Below are positions 8,068 to 22,011 of a stretch of DNA of 35,774 nt, piece after piece; the first letter of the stretch is position 1; each line of letters starts with the position of its first letter. Both the position numbers and the translations under genes were made by a program. Under the pieces are notes generated by a model. That model saw only the letters and a list, made by a program, of their open reading frames with translations. It was not told the origin of the DNA and searched no databases. Source of the stretch: a virus. The DNA is taken from the IMG/VR virus record IMGVR_UViG_3300020169_000050, positions 1-35,774 of that record; one strand, 5' to 3'.

Positions 8068-8264
8068 TAGTTTTTGTATCCACCTCCTGCTGCCTTGTAT
8101 GCTTTGGCTAACATTTGTGCTTTACGTGCAGACCACTGTCCTGCATTACCTCCTTTGGTTCCTGCTTTTATCCTATTGAATATACGCTTACGCATAGAAG
8201 GCTTAGTGTAATTACCCGCCTCGTTTACTTTGGACTTGCCTCCTTTTCTATACTTCTTTACCAT
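8067..8264 (-). CDS. Small basic protein, DUF5872-like N-terminal part, 65 aa
   Basis: The ATG at 8264-8262 overlaps the upstream stop (TGATG); GTG codons just before it are less likely starts. The sequence has MVKKYRKGGKS, then KRIFNRIKAGTKGGNAGQWS and ARKAQMLAKAYKAAGGGYK, a block I remember as the first half of DUF5872-type proteins. The next gene carries the second half, so the pair looks like one ancestral protein split by a stop/start overlap. It is very basic, so a DNA- or RNA-contacting role is likely. It also carries the KYRxGG tag seen in other proteins of this window. Confidence 0.7.
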   Translation of the reverse strand: MVKKYRKGGKSKVNEAGNYTKPSMRKRIFNRIKAGTKGGNAGQWSARKAQMLAKAYKAAGGGYKN

Positions 8265-8557
8265 CACCACTTTACTTTATTAGCCCAGTAAGCGGCAGAC
8301 ATCTTTCCTTTCTTAATGTTTTTAGCATGACGCGCTTTAAATGATGCACGTTTCTTCTTCATTCTGTCAGACTCACCAGACTTCGGCTTACCCGCTGTTG
8401 ATGCCCCTTGCTCTCCGAAGCGTATAAGTTTAACCTTATCTCCTTCTTTGGCCGCAACAACATGAGACTTCTTAGAGTGATCTGGTGTGCGCTTAGGCTT
8501 GTTAAATCCTTTTAAACCGTGACGCTTTAGAAAACTTGCATACTTACTTTTTGCCAT
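8264..8557 (-). CDS. Small basic phage protein, 97 aa
   Basis: A lysine/arginine-rich protein (MAKSKYASFLKRHGLKGFNK, ending GKMSAAYWANKVKW) with a central strand-forming VVAAKEGDKVKLIRFGEQGA. I recall close relatives in uncultured marine phages but no known function. It is the first gene of a three-gene unit with two further basic proteins. A TATATTTG element lies only four bases upstream of the ATG, so the transcript may have almost no leader. The composition suggests nucleic-acid or capsid-interior binding. Confidence 0.7.
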   Translation of the reverse strand: MAKSKYASFLKRHGLKGFNKPKRTPDHSKKSHVVAAKEGDKVKLIRFGEQGASTAGKPKSGESDRMKKKRASFKARHAKNIKKGKMSAAYWANKVKW

Positions 8558-8561
8558 AGAG

Positions 8562-8569
8562 CAAATATA
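8562..8569 (-). promoter_or_regulatory. -7 element TATATTTG, four bases before ATG
   Basis: TATATTTG on the minus strand ends four bases before the ATG of the 97-aa gene, implying a leaderless or near-leaderless transcript if used. Confidence 0.5.
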
Positions 8570-8573
8570 AGCA

Positions 8574-8717
8574 TTATCGTTTGACCCCAGGCACAGCGAG
8601 GTGGGTCTCGAGTTTCTTTACTATCTCCATAACCTTTTCGCTTTCCATGTGGTGCGATGGTATTAGTATATAAAGCAACCTTAATTGCTCTGTCGTTAGG
8701 TCTATAAAGTGTCTCAT
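8574..8717 (-). CDS. Small ORF downstream of lysyl hydroxylase fusion, 47 aa
   Basis: The ATG at 8717-8715 follows the stop of the 770-aa gene by one base, and the frame encodes MRHFIDLTTEQLRLLYILIP, then MESEKVMEIVKKLETHL and a short tail. It is predicted to be mostly helical and soluble. The tight spacing argues for translation coupled to the modification enzyme. No family is recognised; it could be a chance frame, but it fills the interval exactly up to the promoter of the next operon. Confidence 0.5.
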   Translation of the reverse strand: MRHFIDLTTEQLRLLYILIPSHHMESEKVMEIVKKLETHLAVPGVKR

Positions 8718-8718
8718 G

Positions 8719-11031
8719 CTATGGCCTTTTACAAAACGATACCTGTACATATCGCTCTCCCTTAATCACAGGTCTTGCTCCATGAAGGTGTGTGACTTGA
8801 GATGGGTGAATCGCTATGTGTCCAACCTTCCCTTTATGCAGGGCACTCTGTCTACTAAAATAAGTTCCTCCTCCTTCATACCCCTCGTTAAGAGCAAGCA
8901 CACAAGATATGTCTGCATGATCGTGATGCAGGTCAAGATGTCCTTGTACAGACTCTTCGTATTTTATAATAAAGGTTTCAGTCTTCATTACATCCCATCC
9001 CTTCCCGCTTAGTTTCCACAAATGTATTGCCGCCGGGTACACATATTCTTTTAGTATTCTTTCGTAGTACCAGTGCAAGCCTAGTTCACTAATCAGCATA
9101 TCTGTAGCGGGATAATATTCGTGTCTGTCCTTCGTCCACTTTCCAGAAGCATTTGCCTCTTTGATTACTAAGTCACAAAACTCCTCTGTGAATAACGGAA
9201 ACGTAAAGACGTCCGGTATAGGCTCATCTACTATCAAGTCAAACTTCTTCAACTTTGCGCTGTATGTCAAGAACTTTTCCACGAACTCATCGTAAGGTAT
9301 GTTTCTCAAAAAACTCTTCGTATAATCAAATACATTGTGTCCCATAGATTCCTGGTCTTTTTGTTTAAACATGTGCTTGTCTTTTGCTAACGCAATAGGG
9401 CGTGTGTCTCTAGTAATGTATCCCAGATCACCCCTAGGATGCTCTGTGAATGTTGCACTAACAAACTCGTCAATAGCAAATATGTAATGATTAAAGTTTT
9501 GCTCTATCAACAAGCGTATTCCCTCACGGGTAAGTATATAAGAGTGAGTACAGTAGGTTAGTTTTGGTTTTACATGATTCTCAGAAAGAACCTCTGGCTT
9601 CTCAACAAAATTACAAGACAGGTAGAACAGAGTCCAATCATAGTCTGTCTCCAATTCCTCTTTGTTAAACTTCCTTGTTACCTCGAAGTCGTCTTCTAAG
9701 ATTAGTATTTTCTCATAACCCTTTTCATAAGCGTCCTTCCATAATCTCCAATGAGAAAGAGATGTGCCTGCTTCTCCCGGCAAAACATTTCTGTTCCACC
9801 ATTTATTTTTATGACCCTCTATTTTCCAATGATTACAAACCTCGTAGTCAGCAGGCATGTTCTCCCCGGTATGCCCATTGGTTCCAGGGAATATCGTTAC
9901 AGGACTCATCATTCCAAACTCCGTAAATCGACTGCGTAGTTCTTGCTCCTTCTCGGGATGAAGGGTAATGATGTATGTCATATCTACATAAGGGACAGGA
10001 GGTATGTTGTCTAGATTAGAATAATCAATAGAGTCCTTTGTGGTAAGTGAAGGTATGTTTTCTATAAGGCCATACCATTCCTCTTTTACCTTACCCCAGT
10101 CTTTGGTCTGTATATACTTCTCTACCGCTGTCCAGTCTTGTATGTCTTTGTTAAATCCATTGAGAGTTTCTTCTAGTCCAGCGATTGGATTCGCAACCGG
10201 GAGAACCTTGTGTGCTAACATCTCTAACGCAGTAATACAAAATGTTTCATTGTATTCTGTTGGGTAATACCAGGTCTCCATTTGAGACAAGAGCGCGTAC
10301 AGTTTTGTTACAGAAAGGTTACCGTGATAGATTACGTTTTGCATTTGCTCTACACGCTCTGCGAAATGCTTTTCATAATACTTCAATCCATAAGAAGGTG
10401 TAGATATATGAAGTTTATTTGAGCCTGTTGAATACTTAAGTTCCCAGTCATCTAGAACCCTGTCTAACCCTCTTTCTGGATGCGAGGTGTATACATAAGA
10501 TCCTGGCTCTTTCTTAGAAACTGGCGCGACATTGCTTACGCTTATACCATTGCCTATAACATTGATTTTATCTGGGTGTATCACAGCCTTCTCTTGAATA
10601 GAGAAAACTTCTTTATGCCAGTTCGTTACACAGACAATCACCTCTGTTTCATTGTAAGCCCGCTGTATGTCGTTATCCGTCATGCGCTCACCTTGATACC
10701 AGTAGTAAGGGAGTTCGTTGTGTAGCCAAAATATCTTTTTAGTTTCTGGGCCTACGTCATAATATTTTAAGTAATGTAGATAAGCCACGCCTATTAAGAC
10801 ATCTGGAGTTCCAACATCGCTTACATTCTCTAGAGGTGTATAGTATACATCTCCACCACCAAGGTATTTGTCGTGTCGTGCTTTTACCATACCTACAACG
10901 TATACCGAGTTATTCGCAACAGCGGCAAACTGCTTGGCTAGATTCGCTATACATTGTTCTGTGCCTCCTAATCCCTCTGTGTTTGAGTCCCATGGTTCAG
11001 CGTAGTATCCTGCGTGTATTACTATTTTCAT
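8719..11031 (-). CDS. Trifunctional collagen-modifying enzyme: GT4-like + GT25-like + lysyl hydroxylase
   Basis: Three domains are visible in 770 residues. Residues 1-330 look like a GT-B (GT4-type) glycosyltransferase: a GLGGTEQCIANLA helix near 20, NVIGNGI near 157, and an EX7E pair (E262, E270) in EYNETFCITALEM. Residues about 348-560 look like family GT25, which includes collagen galactosyltransferases: TYIITLHPEKEQELRSRF, GTSLSHWRLWKDA, and the acidic ILEDDFE (446-450). Residues about 605-770 match the C-terminal Fe(II)/2-oxoglutarate domain of procollagen-lysine hydroxylases: HHD at 702-704, EGGGTYF at 719-725, VTHLHGARP with the distal His at 748 or 750, and R760 in GERYVQVSF. Human LH3 and mimivirus L230 also join hydroxylase and glycosyltransferase on one chain. 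The ATG overlaps the upstream oxygenase stop (ATGA). The likely substrate is the collagen encoded about 800 bases upstream on the same strand; that is inferred. Confidence 0.85.
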   Translation of the reverse strand: MKIVIHAGYYAEPWDSNTEGLGGTEQCIANLAKQFAAVANNSVYVVGMVKARHDKYLGGGDVYYTPLENVSDVGTPDVLIGVAYLHYLKYYDVGPETKKIFWLHNELPYYWYQGERMTDNDIQRAYNETEVIVCVTNWHKEVFSIQEKAVIHPDKINVIGNGISVSNVAPVSKKEPGSYVYTSHPERGLDRVLDDWELKYSTGSNKLHISTPSYGLKYYEKHFAERVEQMQNVIYHGNLSVTKLYALLSQMETWYYPTEYNETFCITALEMLAHKVLPVANPIAGLEETLNGFNKDIQDWTAVEKYIQTKDWGKVKEEWYGLIENIPSLTTKDSIDYSNLDNIPPVPYVDMTYIITLHPEKEQELRSRFTEFGMMSPVTIFPGTNGHTGENMPADYEVCNHWKIEGHKNKWWNRNVLPGEAGTSLSHWRLWKDAYEKGYEKILILEDDFEVTRKFNKEELETDYDWTLFYLSCNFVEKPEVLSENHVKPKLTYCTHSYILTREGIRLLIEQNFNHYIFAIDEFVSATFTEHPRGDLGYITRDTRPIALAKDKHMFKQKDQESMGHNVFDYTKSFLRNIPYDEFVEKFLTYSAKLKKFDLIVDEPIPDVFTFPLFTEEFCDLVIKEANASGKWTKDRHEYYPATDMLISELGLHWYYERILKEYVYPAAIHLWKLSGKGWDVMKTETFIIKYEESVQGHLDLHHDHADISCVLALNEGYEGGGTYFSRQSALHKGKVGHIAIHPSQVTHLHGARPVIKGERYVQVSFCKRP

Positions 11032-11591
11032 CGTTGTGTATTAAAAAAGAATGTTTGAAATAATCTACCAGTATAAAGGTCGTTGCCAAAGTAATCTATA
11101 GAGGTGTGAAACTGACTACCCTTGTATAGAATCAGCCTATTGTATACATTACCAACGCTACTTACTAATTCCCATTTAGTCACATCCTGCGCCTGGTTAT
11201 CCCACGCTGCATCTTCACCAGGCGTAGCCGGCTCTAGAAGCCCTGTTGCTTTATGTTTATAGAATCCAGTGCCTCCAGACAATGGTGCATCTGGTGTTAG
11301 ATACAACACGCCAGCCCATTGGGTTCCACCATCATAGTGAATCCAAGACCTGTCTTTCGCTGTTGTTATTTGGAATGCTGCATTGTAACCCTGATCTGGC
11401 CAATAGGTTATAGGGCCGTGCAGAGGGCTGACTATACATTCGATTGTAGCCTTTGTGCTATCTGTAGAGAACGACTTTGTTCTGGCACCAGGGTAGTTTC
11501 CCTTTTGGTCAAACGATTGTTCAAGCGCAAAGTTCCGAACGTCATCCACATTATCATAGAAGTCATCTACGACATAAGTTTTAATGTCCAT
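11028..11591 (-). CDS. 2OG-Fe(II) oxygenase, DUF6445-like, 187 aa
   Basis: The double-stranded beta-helix pattern is clear: the HxD pair is H85 and D87 in SWIHYDGGTQWAGVLYL. A TPDAPLSGGTGFYKHK strand-turn follows, then the distal histidine H162 in LILYKGSQFHTS, and R176 in GRLFQTFFF for 2-oxoglutarate. This layout matches DUF6445-type oxygenases as I remember them, which act on unknown protein or small-molecule substrates. Its stop overlaps the ATG of the three-domain lysyl-hydroxylase protein, and the collagen operon lies just upstream, so a second hydroxylation of the collagen-like fibre is a reasonable hypothesis. The start at 11591 is the only ATG before the first conserved strand. No signal peptide is present, so it would act in the cytoplasm. 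Confidence 0.8.
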   Translation of the reverse strand: MDIKTYVVDDFYDNVDDVRNFALEQSFDQKGNYPGARTKSFSTDSTKATIECIVSPLHGPITYWPDQGYNAAFQITTAKDRSWIHYDGGTQWAGVLYLTPDAPLSGGTGFYKHKATGLLEPATPGEDAAWDNQAQDVTKWELVSSVGNVYNRLILYKGSQFHTSIDYFGNDLYTGRLFQTFFFNTQR

Positions 11592-11624
11592 TGAATTAGA
11601 TTTATATCACTAAAGATACATTAT

Positions 11625-11818
11625 CTAACTGGTCTTTACAATTCTCGAATAGACTCTGTATGTGCCGTTACTAAGTGTATCTATATGAGTAACAGCGCTG
11701 GAGCGGTCAGAGAATGTCTTTGCGTTAGAAGCATCGTCATCTCTCGCCCAAGTTCCATCATCCAAAAGGATGTCGCTGGTTACAATGTCTTGTATGTAGT
11801 AACTCTCTGTCGTTGCCA

Positions 11819-11819
<1 letters not shown>
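11625..11819 (-). CDS. Small protein coupled to collagen gene, 64 aa, unknown
   Basis: I start at MATTESYYIQDIV (ATG 11819-11817) because it overlaps the collagen stop codon (TAATG); the longer frame reading back to 11882 would lie inside the collagen head domain. The protein is polar and acidic, with DDGTWARDDDASNAKTFSDR in the middle and a beta-like C-terminus (GTYRVYSRIVKTS). Its coupling to the collagen gene suggests a fibre accessory or chaperone-like peptide, which is inference. No family is recognised. Confidence 0.65.
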
Positions 11820-17002
<5,183 letters not shown>

Positions 17003-17015
17003 TGGTTTTGTTTTG

Positions 17016-17414
17016 TTATTGCACTATATCTTGCACTACATCAAAGGTTCCATAGAACCATGTGTCTACACTAGAGTCTGAAATCAGTGTAGCCTGCAGG
17101 CCGTACACATAAGTACCGGGCTCTACCTGCATATCTGTAGCGGAAATAGAAATAGTTAAAGCACCAACATTGGTGCCGCTAATTGTTATGTCTGTACTGG
17201 GTATAATTAATGGGCCGTCATCATACTCTCTGACTTCCATTTTATACGTGTACAGTGTTAGGTCTAATGCCGTTCCATCAGAGTCCTTTACTTGGGCGTC
17301 TAATTGAAAAGTATCACCGCGACGGGCACATATGTTTACCTGTGCAGCGTTATTCATATTTACGTTTGTGGGGTCTCCACAGGAACATTGGCTTGTTGAG
17401 CAGGAGCAAGACAT
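17016..17414 (-). CDS. Cys-rich N-terminus plus beta-sandwich protein, 132 aa
   Basis: The first 12 residues carry four cysteines (MSCSCSTSQCSCGD). The rest forms an Ig-like strand pattern: VNICARRGDTFQLDAQVKDS, ALDLTLYTYKMEVREYDD, LTISISATDMQVEPGTYVYG, and TWFYGTFDVVQDIVQ. This arrangement resembles short virion proteins encoded near tail fibres in marine phages, and BppU-type N-terminal domains, but I cannot name a family. It lies between portal and collagen with gaps of 1 and 13 bases, so it is part of the same transcript. It may be an adaptor attaching the fibre to the particle; that is inferred from position. Confidence 0.65.
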   Translation of the reverse strand: MSCSCSTSQCSCGDPTNVNMNNAAQVNICARRGDTFQLDAQVKDSDGTALDLTLYTYKMEVREYDDGPLIIPSTDITISGTNVGALTISISATDMQVEPGTYVYGLQATLISDSSVDTWFYGTFDVVQDIVQ

Positions 17415-17415
17415 C

Positions 17416-19848
17416 TTATGATATTGTTAGGTTGGTTACTATATCCTCACTAAGAGGTGGGCGTTCGCCTTGGCGTTGAGCAATCAGTTTACTTTGAGCC
17501 AACGCTTGTTTATCTATTCTCTGATCTTTACGATTTTCCGATTCAGCATCAGCCTGCATACGAACTCCGCTTTCCACTTGTTGCTCAACTACGCCATACT
17601 CTCCTTTAAGTTGTTCTATTTGAATTTTGAACTGATACTCTAGTTGTATGAGTTGCGCTTTGGCTTCCGTCTCTAATTGAATCCGCTGTGCTTCGATCTG
17701 GGCTTCGAGTTGCTTTTTCTGCATCTCCATTTGAGCGGCTACCTGTGAGGCTTGCTGATTTGATTGAGACTGAATCTGAGCCTGCTGCGCCATCATCTCT
17801 TGTTGTTGTTTGATTCTTTTCTTTCTGCGAACCACCAAGAGTCTCTCTGCTTGTTCCACGTCTTTAATCTGACGAATGGCAATCGCATCTTCAAGGTCAA
17901 TTTCTTTTTGTCCAAGAGCAATCTGTATGTTTTGTTCTAGGTATTGCTTGTCCATTTCGTTCATCTCAGTAACAACCACCACACCGAAGTTGTACATAGA
18001 TAGGTTATCAAAAGAACTAAGCACAGCCATATTGGTTTCTCCCACGGCATTTGTATATACTTTATACAATATACTATCTGGTGGTATTACCTGTAGACAG
18101 CGAACAATATCATCACAGACCTTCTGATACAAAACCATCGCAGCATTAGTGATGTCGTATATAGCGTTGTTTCCAGCCTGCACTGCCATTTGGTTTACAC
18201 CTACTAAGGCTTCTCCTTTCGGAGTGGTTCCATCCATAACCTCATTGATACCAGTGGCATCTCTTATCATTCGTAGGTAGTGATTGTAAAGAGAAACAAG
18301 TTCTTGTATGTTTCTAATATTATTACCTATCTCTCTGACGGGTGGGTTTTGAAAACCTCCCTCTGGATTCTTGCTACGGTAATAGAACACACCAGTTTGT
18401 TCGTAGATGTCTTGAATCTCTAATGGCTGTAGTTCACCACCGCGTCCTAGTTGTACGTTCTCTAACCCTTCAATATCAATGATGAGTCCATCTGGTTTTG
18501 CTTTAGCAATGGATTGCTGAAGTTTCAAGTGTGTGATCTGGAGCATGTCAGCAAACCCTATAACAGAGGATACCATTGACTTAGGTATCATCCCACGGAT
18601 GTTGGTTGCTACAATACTATATGATAAACGAGCACGTGAAATATCATGTACGTTCTTAGGTATATTTTTCTTTGGCCCGTAGTTATACAACTTCTCTGTA
18701 CCCACAATGTAAGTACCACCATATACCGTAGCGTTCTTCATGTATATTGCTTCTCTGTTGTATACAGATTGCTGAGGTGCGTTATACTCGTTTCCTTTAA
18801 AATAGAAACCTATGTTTCCGTATGCCGACTCTTTCTTCTCGTATATGATATCATCAACAGACATAAACTCAAAGTCCATTACCTCTACCTTGTACTCATC
18901 ATATCCTTGACGGTAACGCGTACCAGGTCTATCGTAACCGGATCCTGTTGTAGAAAACTGAGTAGGATTGTTTCCATACTTATTCATAACAGTCTTAGCA
19001 ATCTCTTCGTACTCCTGTTCTGTAAACTGATCACCCGCAATGCGCTTCAAGTCCATGATTGTTATGTACTTGAAATGACCAGCATATGTTAGGTCAGAGA
19101 AGGTTGGGTCATCCGTATAGTTGTGTATAAATTTCTTTGGATCAACATACTCTTCCTTGATTCCGTAATTAGGGTCATTGCTTCTTTTTGCAACACCCAT
19201 TCCTAGTGTAGTTAAATCCTCAACACAACGGCGGTAGATAGATTGATTAAAGTCATTCCACTTCAATGTCATCTCAGTAGCAATCTGAGCAGAGATTTCT
19301 GCGTCTGTCTTAATGTTGGTGTCTAGGAATATTTCGGTTTCCTCTGGGGTGTCTGGTAGTTGTCCAGGGTCTTGTTTAACGCGCAGTCCAAGCGACTTCG
19401 CTTCTTCAATCATATCGCGATTCTCTATACGCAATACTGTTGCATTTTTCTTTTTATCCTTCTCTGTTCTTGACAGAGGGTCGATTGCTTCAATCTGAGG
19501 GTATGGTTCTTTTGAAAGAATTTTGTTTACAACAATCTTAACAAACTTAGGTACGATAGGAACTGGAGTATAGTCTAGCGTCATCAAGGTTCCGTCACCA
19601 TTGTTGTTGTCGAGAGAGTTTAATATCTGACGATAGATAGATGTATCTTGTGTTCCTTGCGCATAATCTCTACAGCGTTCCATCTCGCTGTTGCGTCGTC
19701 CGTACAATGAATTCTGATAGTCGCTACCAATCCACTGAGCAAACATAGCCTTCGCGTAACTTAGGCCATATCCCTTAGACATCTTTTCCTCGACACCGCA
19801 TAGGGGATCTGGAAATGAAGATTGTCCATTATTGTATTCGTTATCCAT
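17416..19848 (-). CDS. Portal protein, 810 aa
   Basis: The length, the position directly downstream of the terminase large subunit, and the sequence pattern support a portal protein, the dodecameric channel through which DNA enters the head. Visible features include an N-terminal helical wing (YGLSYAKAMFAQWIGSDYQN), TPVPIVPKFVKIVVNKILSK near residue 95, a central FKYITIMDLKRIAGDQFTEQ region, and LRMIRDATGINEVMDGTTP near residue 535, the typical hinge before the stem helix. The C-terminal 120 residues form a Gln/Glu-rich coiled coil (QASQVAAQMEMQKKQLEAQI), expected for a barrel or crown. It resembles portals of crAss-like and related Bacteroidetes phages. A TATATTTG promoter element lies 20 bases before the ATG. 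Confidence 0.85.
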   Translation of the reverse strand: MDNEYNNGQSSFPDPLCGVEEKMSKGYGLSYAKAMFAQWIGSDYQNSLYGRRNSEMERCRDYAQGTQDTSIYRQILNSLDNNNGDGTLMTLDYTPVPIVPKFVKIVVNKILSKEPYPQIEAIDPLSRTEKDKKKNATVLRIENRDMIEEAKSLGLRVKQDPGQLPDTPEETEIFLDTNIKTDAEISAQIATEMTLKWNDFNQSIYRRCVEDLTTLGMGVAKRSNDPNYGIKEEYVDPKKFIHNYTDDPTFSDLTYAGHFKYITIMDLKRIAGDQFTEQEYEEIAKTVMNKYGNNPTQFSTTGSGYDRPGTRYRQGYDEYKVEVMDFEFMSVDDIIYEKKESAYGNIGFYFKGNEYNAPQQSVYNREAIYMKNATVYGGTYIVGTEKLYNYGPKKNIPKNVHDISRARLSYSIVATNIRGMIPKSMVSSVIGFADMLQITHLKLQQSIAKAKPDGLIIDIEGLENVQLGRGGELQPLEIQDIYEQTGVFYYRSKNPEGGFQNPPVREIGNNIRNIQELVSLYNHYLRMIRDATGINEVMDGTTPKGEALVGVNQMAVQAGNNAIYDITNAAMVLYQKVCDDIVRCLQVIPPDSILYKVYTNAVGETNMAVLSSFDNLSMYNFGVVVVTEMNEMDKQYLEQNIQIALGQKEIDLEDAIAIRQIKDVEQAERLLVVRRKKRIKQQQEMMAQQAQIQSQSNQQASQVAAQMEMQKKQLEAQIEAQRIQLETEAKAQLIQLEYQFKIQIEQLKGEYGVVEQQVESGVRMQADAESENRKDQRIDKQALAQSKLIAQRQGERPPLSEDIVTNLTIS

Positions 19849-19868
19849 ACTTAAGATTGCTACTGTTG

Positions 19869-19876
19869 CAAATATA
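19869..19876 (-). promoter_or_regulatory. -7 element TATATTTG for portal/collagen operon
   Basis: TATATTTG on the minus strand matches TAnnTTTG, 20 bases before the portal ATG. It could drive portal, the Cys-rich protein, the collagen and its modification enzymes as one unit. Confidence 0.5.
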
Positions 19877-19883
19877 CTTCTTA

Positions 19884-21983
19884 TTATCTTCGTATAATTA
19901 TCTGACCTTTACGGAAGAACTGCTTGCCATTAAAGTCAGATTTAGGCTTCTCCACTCTATGCCCTTGTGCAGCAAGTAAGGCTAACCCACTTGATATTGA
20001 AAGGTCATATTTTGTACGGTCATCTATCTTAAAATTAACCCAGTCTTCAAGGGTTCTTTCGAAATACATTTTACCAAACTCAAGTGTTTCCTCATTGAGA
20101 CCGACATGTGCGTGTATGTATGATTCGATAGCCTGTGCATGAGCCTGTATTACATCCTGTGAATTCGACGGTATTCCTTTTGTCTTTGTCTTACTACCAT
20201 AACTGGATGTGAGATGGGTAGGCCTATCTAATAGAAAATGATCGTAACCCCTTGATTCAAAGTGTCTTGCGATACCATACTTGTTGTTCTCAATTAACAC
20301 GGGGTAACTGTAAAACTTTGCGGCCATTAATATGTCCTCGTAAAAAATCTTTGCAAGCGGTGGACGTGAAGCGTACTCGGCTACAAACATATTGGAGGGA
20401 TGCTCTAGGTTGAATTTATTAAAGAAATGACAAGCGCCCTTTGAGCCACGACCATCCACTGTTGCATCGATGTCATAACTATCGACTCCAGCGCATCCTA
20501 GCCACGCATTCTCTGGTGTCTTTTTGTTTCTTAATTCTACAGGGGGCATCCATGATACCCTCCATCTTCCATTTGGATCAGGACTAAACACTACCTCTGT
20601 ATCCTTTTGCCCTAAAGACCAAACAAAGTTTCCTGTAACCACAGGGTTGGGAAACAAATCATCATTGTATTCTACCTGTTCGTATATTTTTTGTACGTTG
20701 AATAGTGATGCTTTAGAACTATCCCTAAAGGCTTCGGCTTCAGTAAAGGGGAACTGACGTATAACTTCGTTTAGTTCATAAGAGTCTCCAGACAAACCCT
20801 TCCTTTCGTTCTTCAAATAAGTCTTTGCTCCTAAGTTTATGTACTCACCCTCTAAGCCTATAATACTATTTTCGGGATCATCAATGACAGGCATTCCGTA
20901 CTTGTCGAAGAAACCTTCCAGGGCATCGTATGCTGGTATAAAGCACCCATACAATCCGCTCTTTGTCCTGCCGTTTTCGTTCCTATCATTTACATTGCTA
21001 GCATTGTACAGTTCTCTGTACTGCCTTCCTCCTCTGTCTAATGGATTTACAGTGCTTCCAACTATTGCTTTACCTACAATCTTTCTACCTACAAGCAAAC
21101 AAGTACGTTGTACTCGCCATGCCTCTCGTATATCATTACCCTTTTCCCACTTACCTGCCTCATCCAAATACAAGATGTGTAGTTTCTCTCCATCGTAGGC
21201 ATTGTTGGTTGTGTTCTTCCAGTTAATAATTGTATTAAGAGCCTCACCTCTTGATGAGGTTTTGTTCTTTTTAGTGATTCTTTTTGATGGCTCGCGGAAG
21301 GCGAGTTCCATCCTGGGGTTGGTCGTACCATCTTGAATAGGTTTAAAGAAAAAAGGCAGCGACTTATATATAGGCACTACCTTCTTCATGAATATATTCT
21401 CCTGTGCATCGGTACCTGTCTTAGACATGATACCCAGTAGTTTCTCTTTAACCTGTGTTCCTTCGTTTACAAGTATTGCCGCAGACATATTGGTGTATCC
21501 TGATCTACGACACTTAACATATACCTGTCCTACACAGCGTGGGTCTGCTACACAAGCGTCAAGGTGTATGAATAGTTGTCTCTGGAAATCGAGATAGGAT
21601 GGGTATCCGATATCAATCTTACACCACTGCAGGAAAAAGTAATGGTTTCCAGTGATATAGGTAGGTACCCCGTTGTTATAGAACCATACTCCATTGCGTC
21701 TTCTTTTATATTCTTCAGTAATGTAATTGGTATACTTCTTACGGAATTGCTCTGGCATAGACATCCATTCTTCCATTGACTTTACTTTCTTTAAGTCATC
21801 GGGTAACGGTATCCTTTGCCAGTATTGTTCAGCCTTTGGCTTATCGTAAAATAGAATATCCTTCTTAGGTGGTTGCTTAGGGAACTGTATGGGTAAGTCA
21901 AAGTATATACTGACTTTTCCTTGTGTTTTGTCAGCACATATGTTGACTACAATTTCATCTTCTATTTCTACAAGTCCAGCCAT
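19884..21983 (-). CDS. terL: Terminase large subunit, 699 aa
   Basis: The ATPase domain shows a terminase-type, degenerate Walker A at about residues 155-167 (YVKCRRSGYTNMS) and a Walker B at 268-277 (LHILYLDEAG). The nuclease domain begins near residue 495 with CAGVDSYDID, providing acidic residues D501, D504 and D506, and continues with LIENNKYGIARHF. The length is normal for the family. TerL cuts concatemeric DNA and pumps it through the portal, which is encoded next. The Walker A has Gly-Tyr-Thr where many terminases have Gly-Lys-Ser/Thr. The gene follows a 97-aa coiled-coil gene after a 28-base gap. The role is firmly supported by motifs and synteny. Confidence 0.9.
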   Translation of the reverse strand: MAGLVEIEDEIVVNICADKTQGKVSIYFDLPIQFPKQPPKKDILFYDKPKAEQYWQRIPLPDDLKKVKSMEEWMSMPEQFRKKYTNYITEEYKRRRNGVWFYNNGVPTYITGNHYFFLQWCKIDIGYPSYLDFQRQLFIHLDACVADPRCVGQVYVKCRRSGYTNMSAAILVNEGTQVKEKLLGIMSKTGTDAQENIFMKKVVPIYKSLPFFFKPIQDGTTNPRMELAFREPSKRITKKNKTSSRGEALNTIINWKNTTNNAYDGEKLHILYLDEAGKWEKGNDIREAWRVQRTCLLVGRKIVGKAIVGSTVNPLDRGGRQYRELYNASNVNDRNENGRTKSGLYGCFIPAYDALEGFFDKYGMPVIDDPENSIIGLEGEYINLGAKTYLKNERKGLSGDSYELNEVIRQFPFTEAEAFRDSSKASLFNVQKIYEQVEYNDDLFPNPVVTGNFVWSLGQKDTEVVFSPDPNGRWRVSWMPPVELRNKKTPENAWLGCAGVDSYDIDATVDGRGSKGACHFFNKFNLEHPSNMFVAEYASRPPLAKIFYEDILMAAKFYSYPVLIENNKYGIARHFESRGYDHFLLDRPTHLTSSYGSKTKTKGIPSNSQDVIQAHAQAIESYIHAHVGLNEETLEFGKMYFERTLEDWVNFKIDDRTKYDLSISSGLALLAAQGHRVEKPKSDFNGKQFFRKGQIIIRR

Positions 21984-22011
21984 TTAATAATCCCAGTATA
22001 TGAAGACTTGA

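Noticed and set aside
8264-8270. GTG start giving a 67-aa version of the basic protein
   Set aside because: The ATG at 8264 overlaps the upstream stop as TGATG, the normal coupling pattern in this genome.
11611-11618. TATCTTTA upstream of the DUF6445-like gene as a promoter
   Set aside because: It differs from TAnnTTTG at the most conserved last base and there is no clear -33 element; co-transcription with the collagen operon is simpler.
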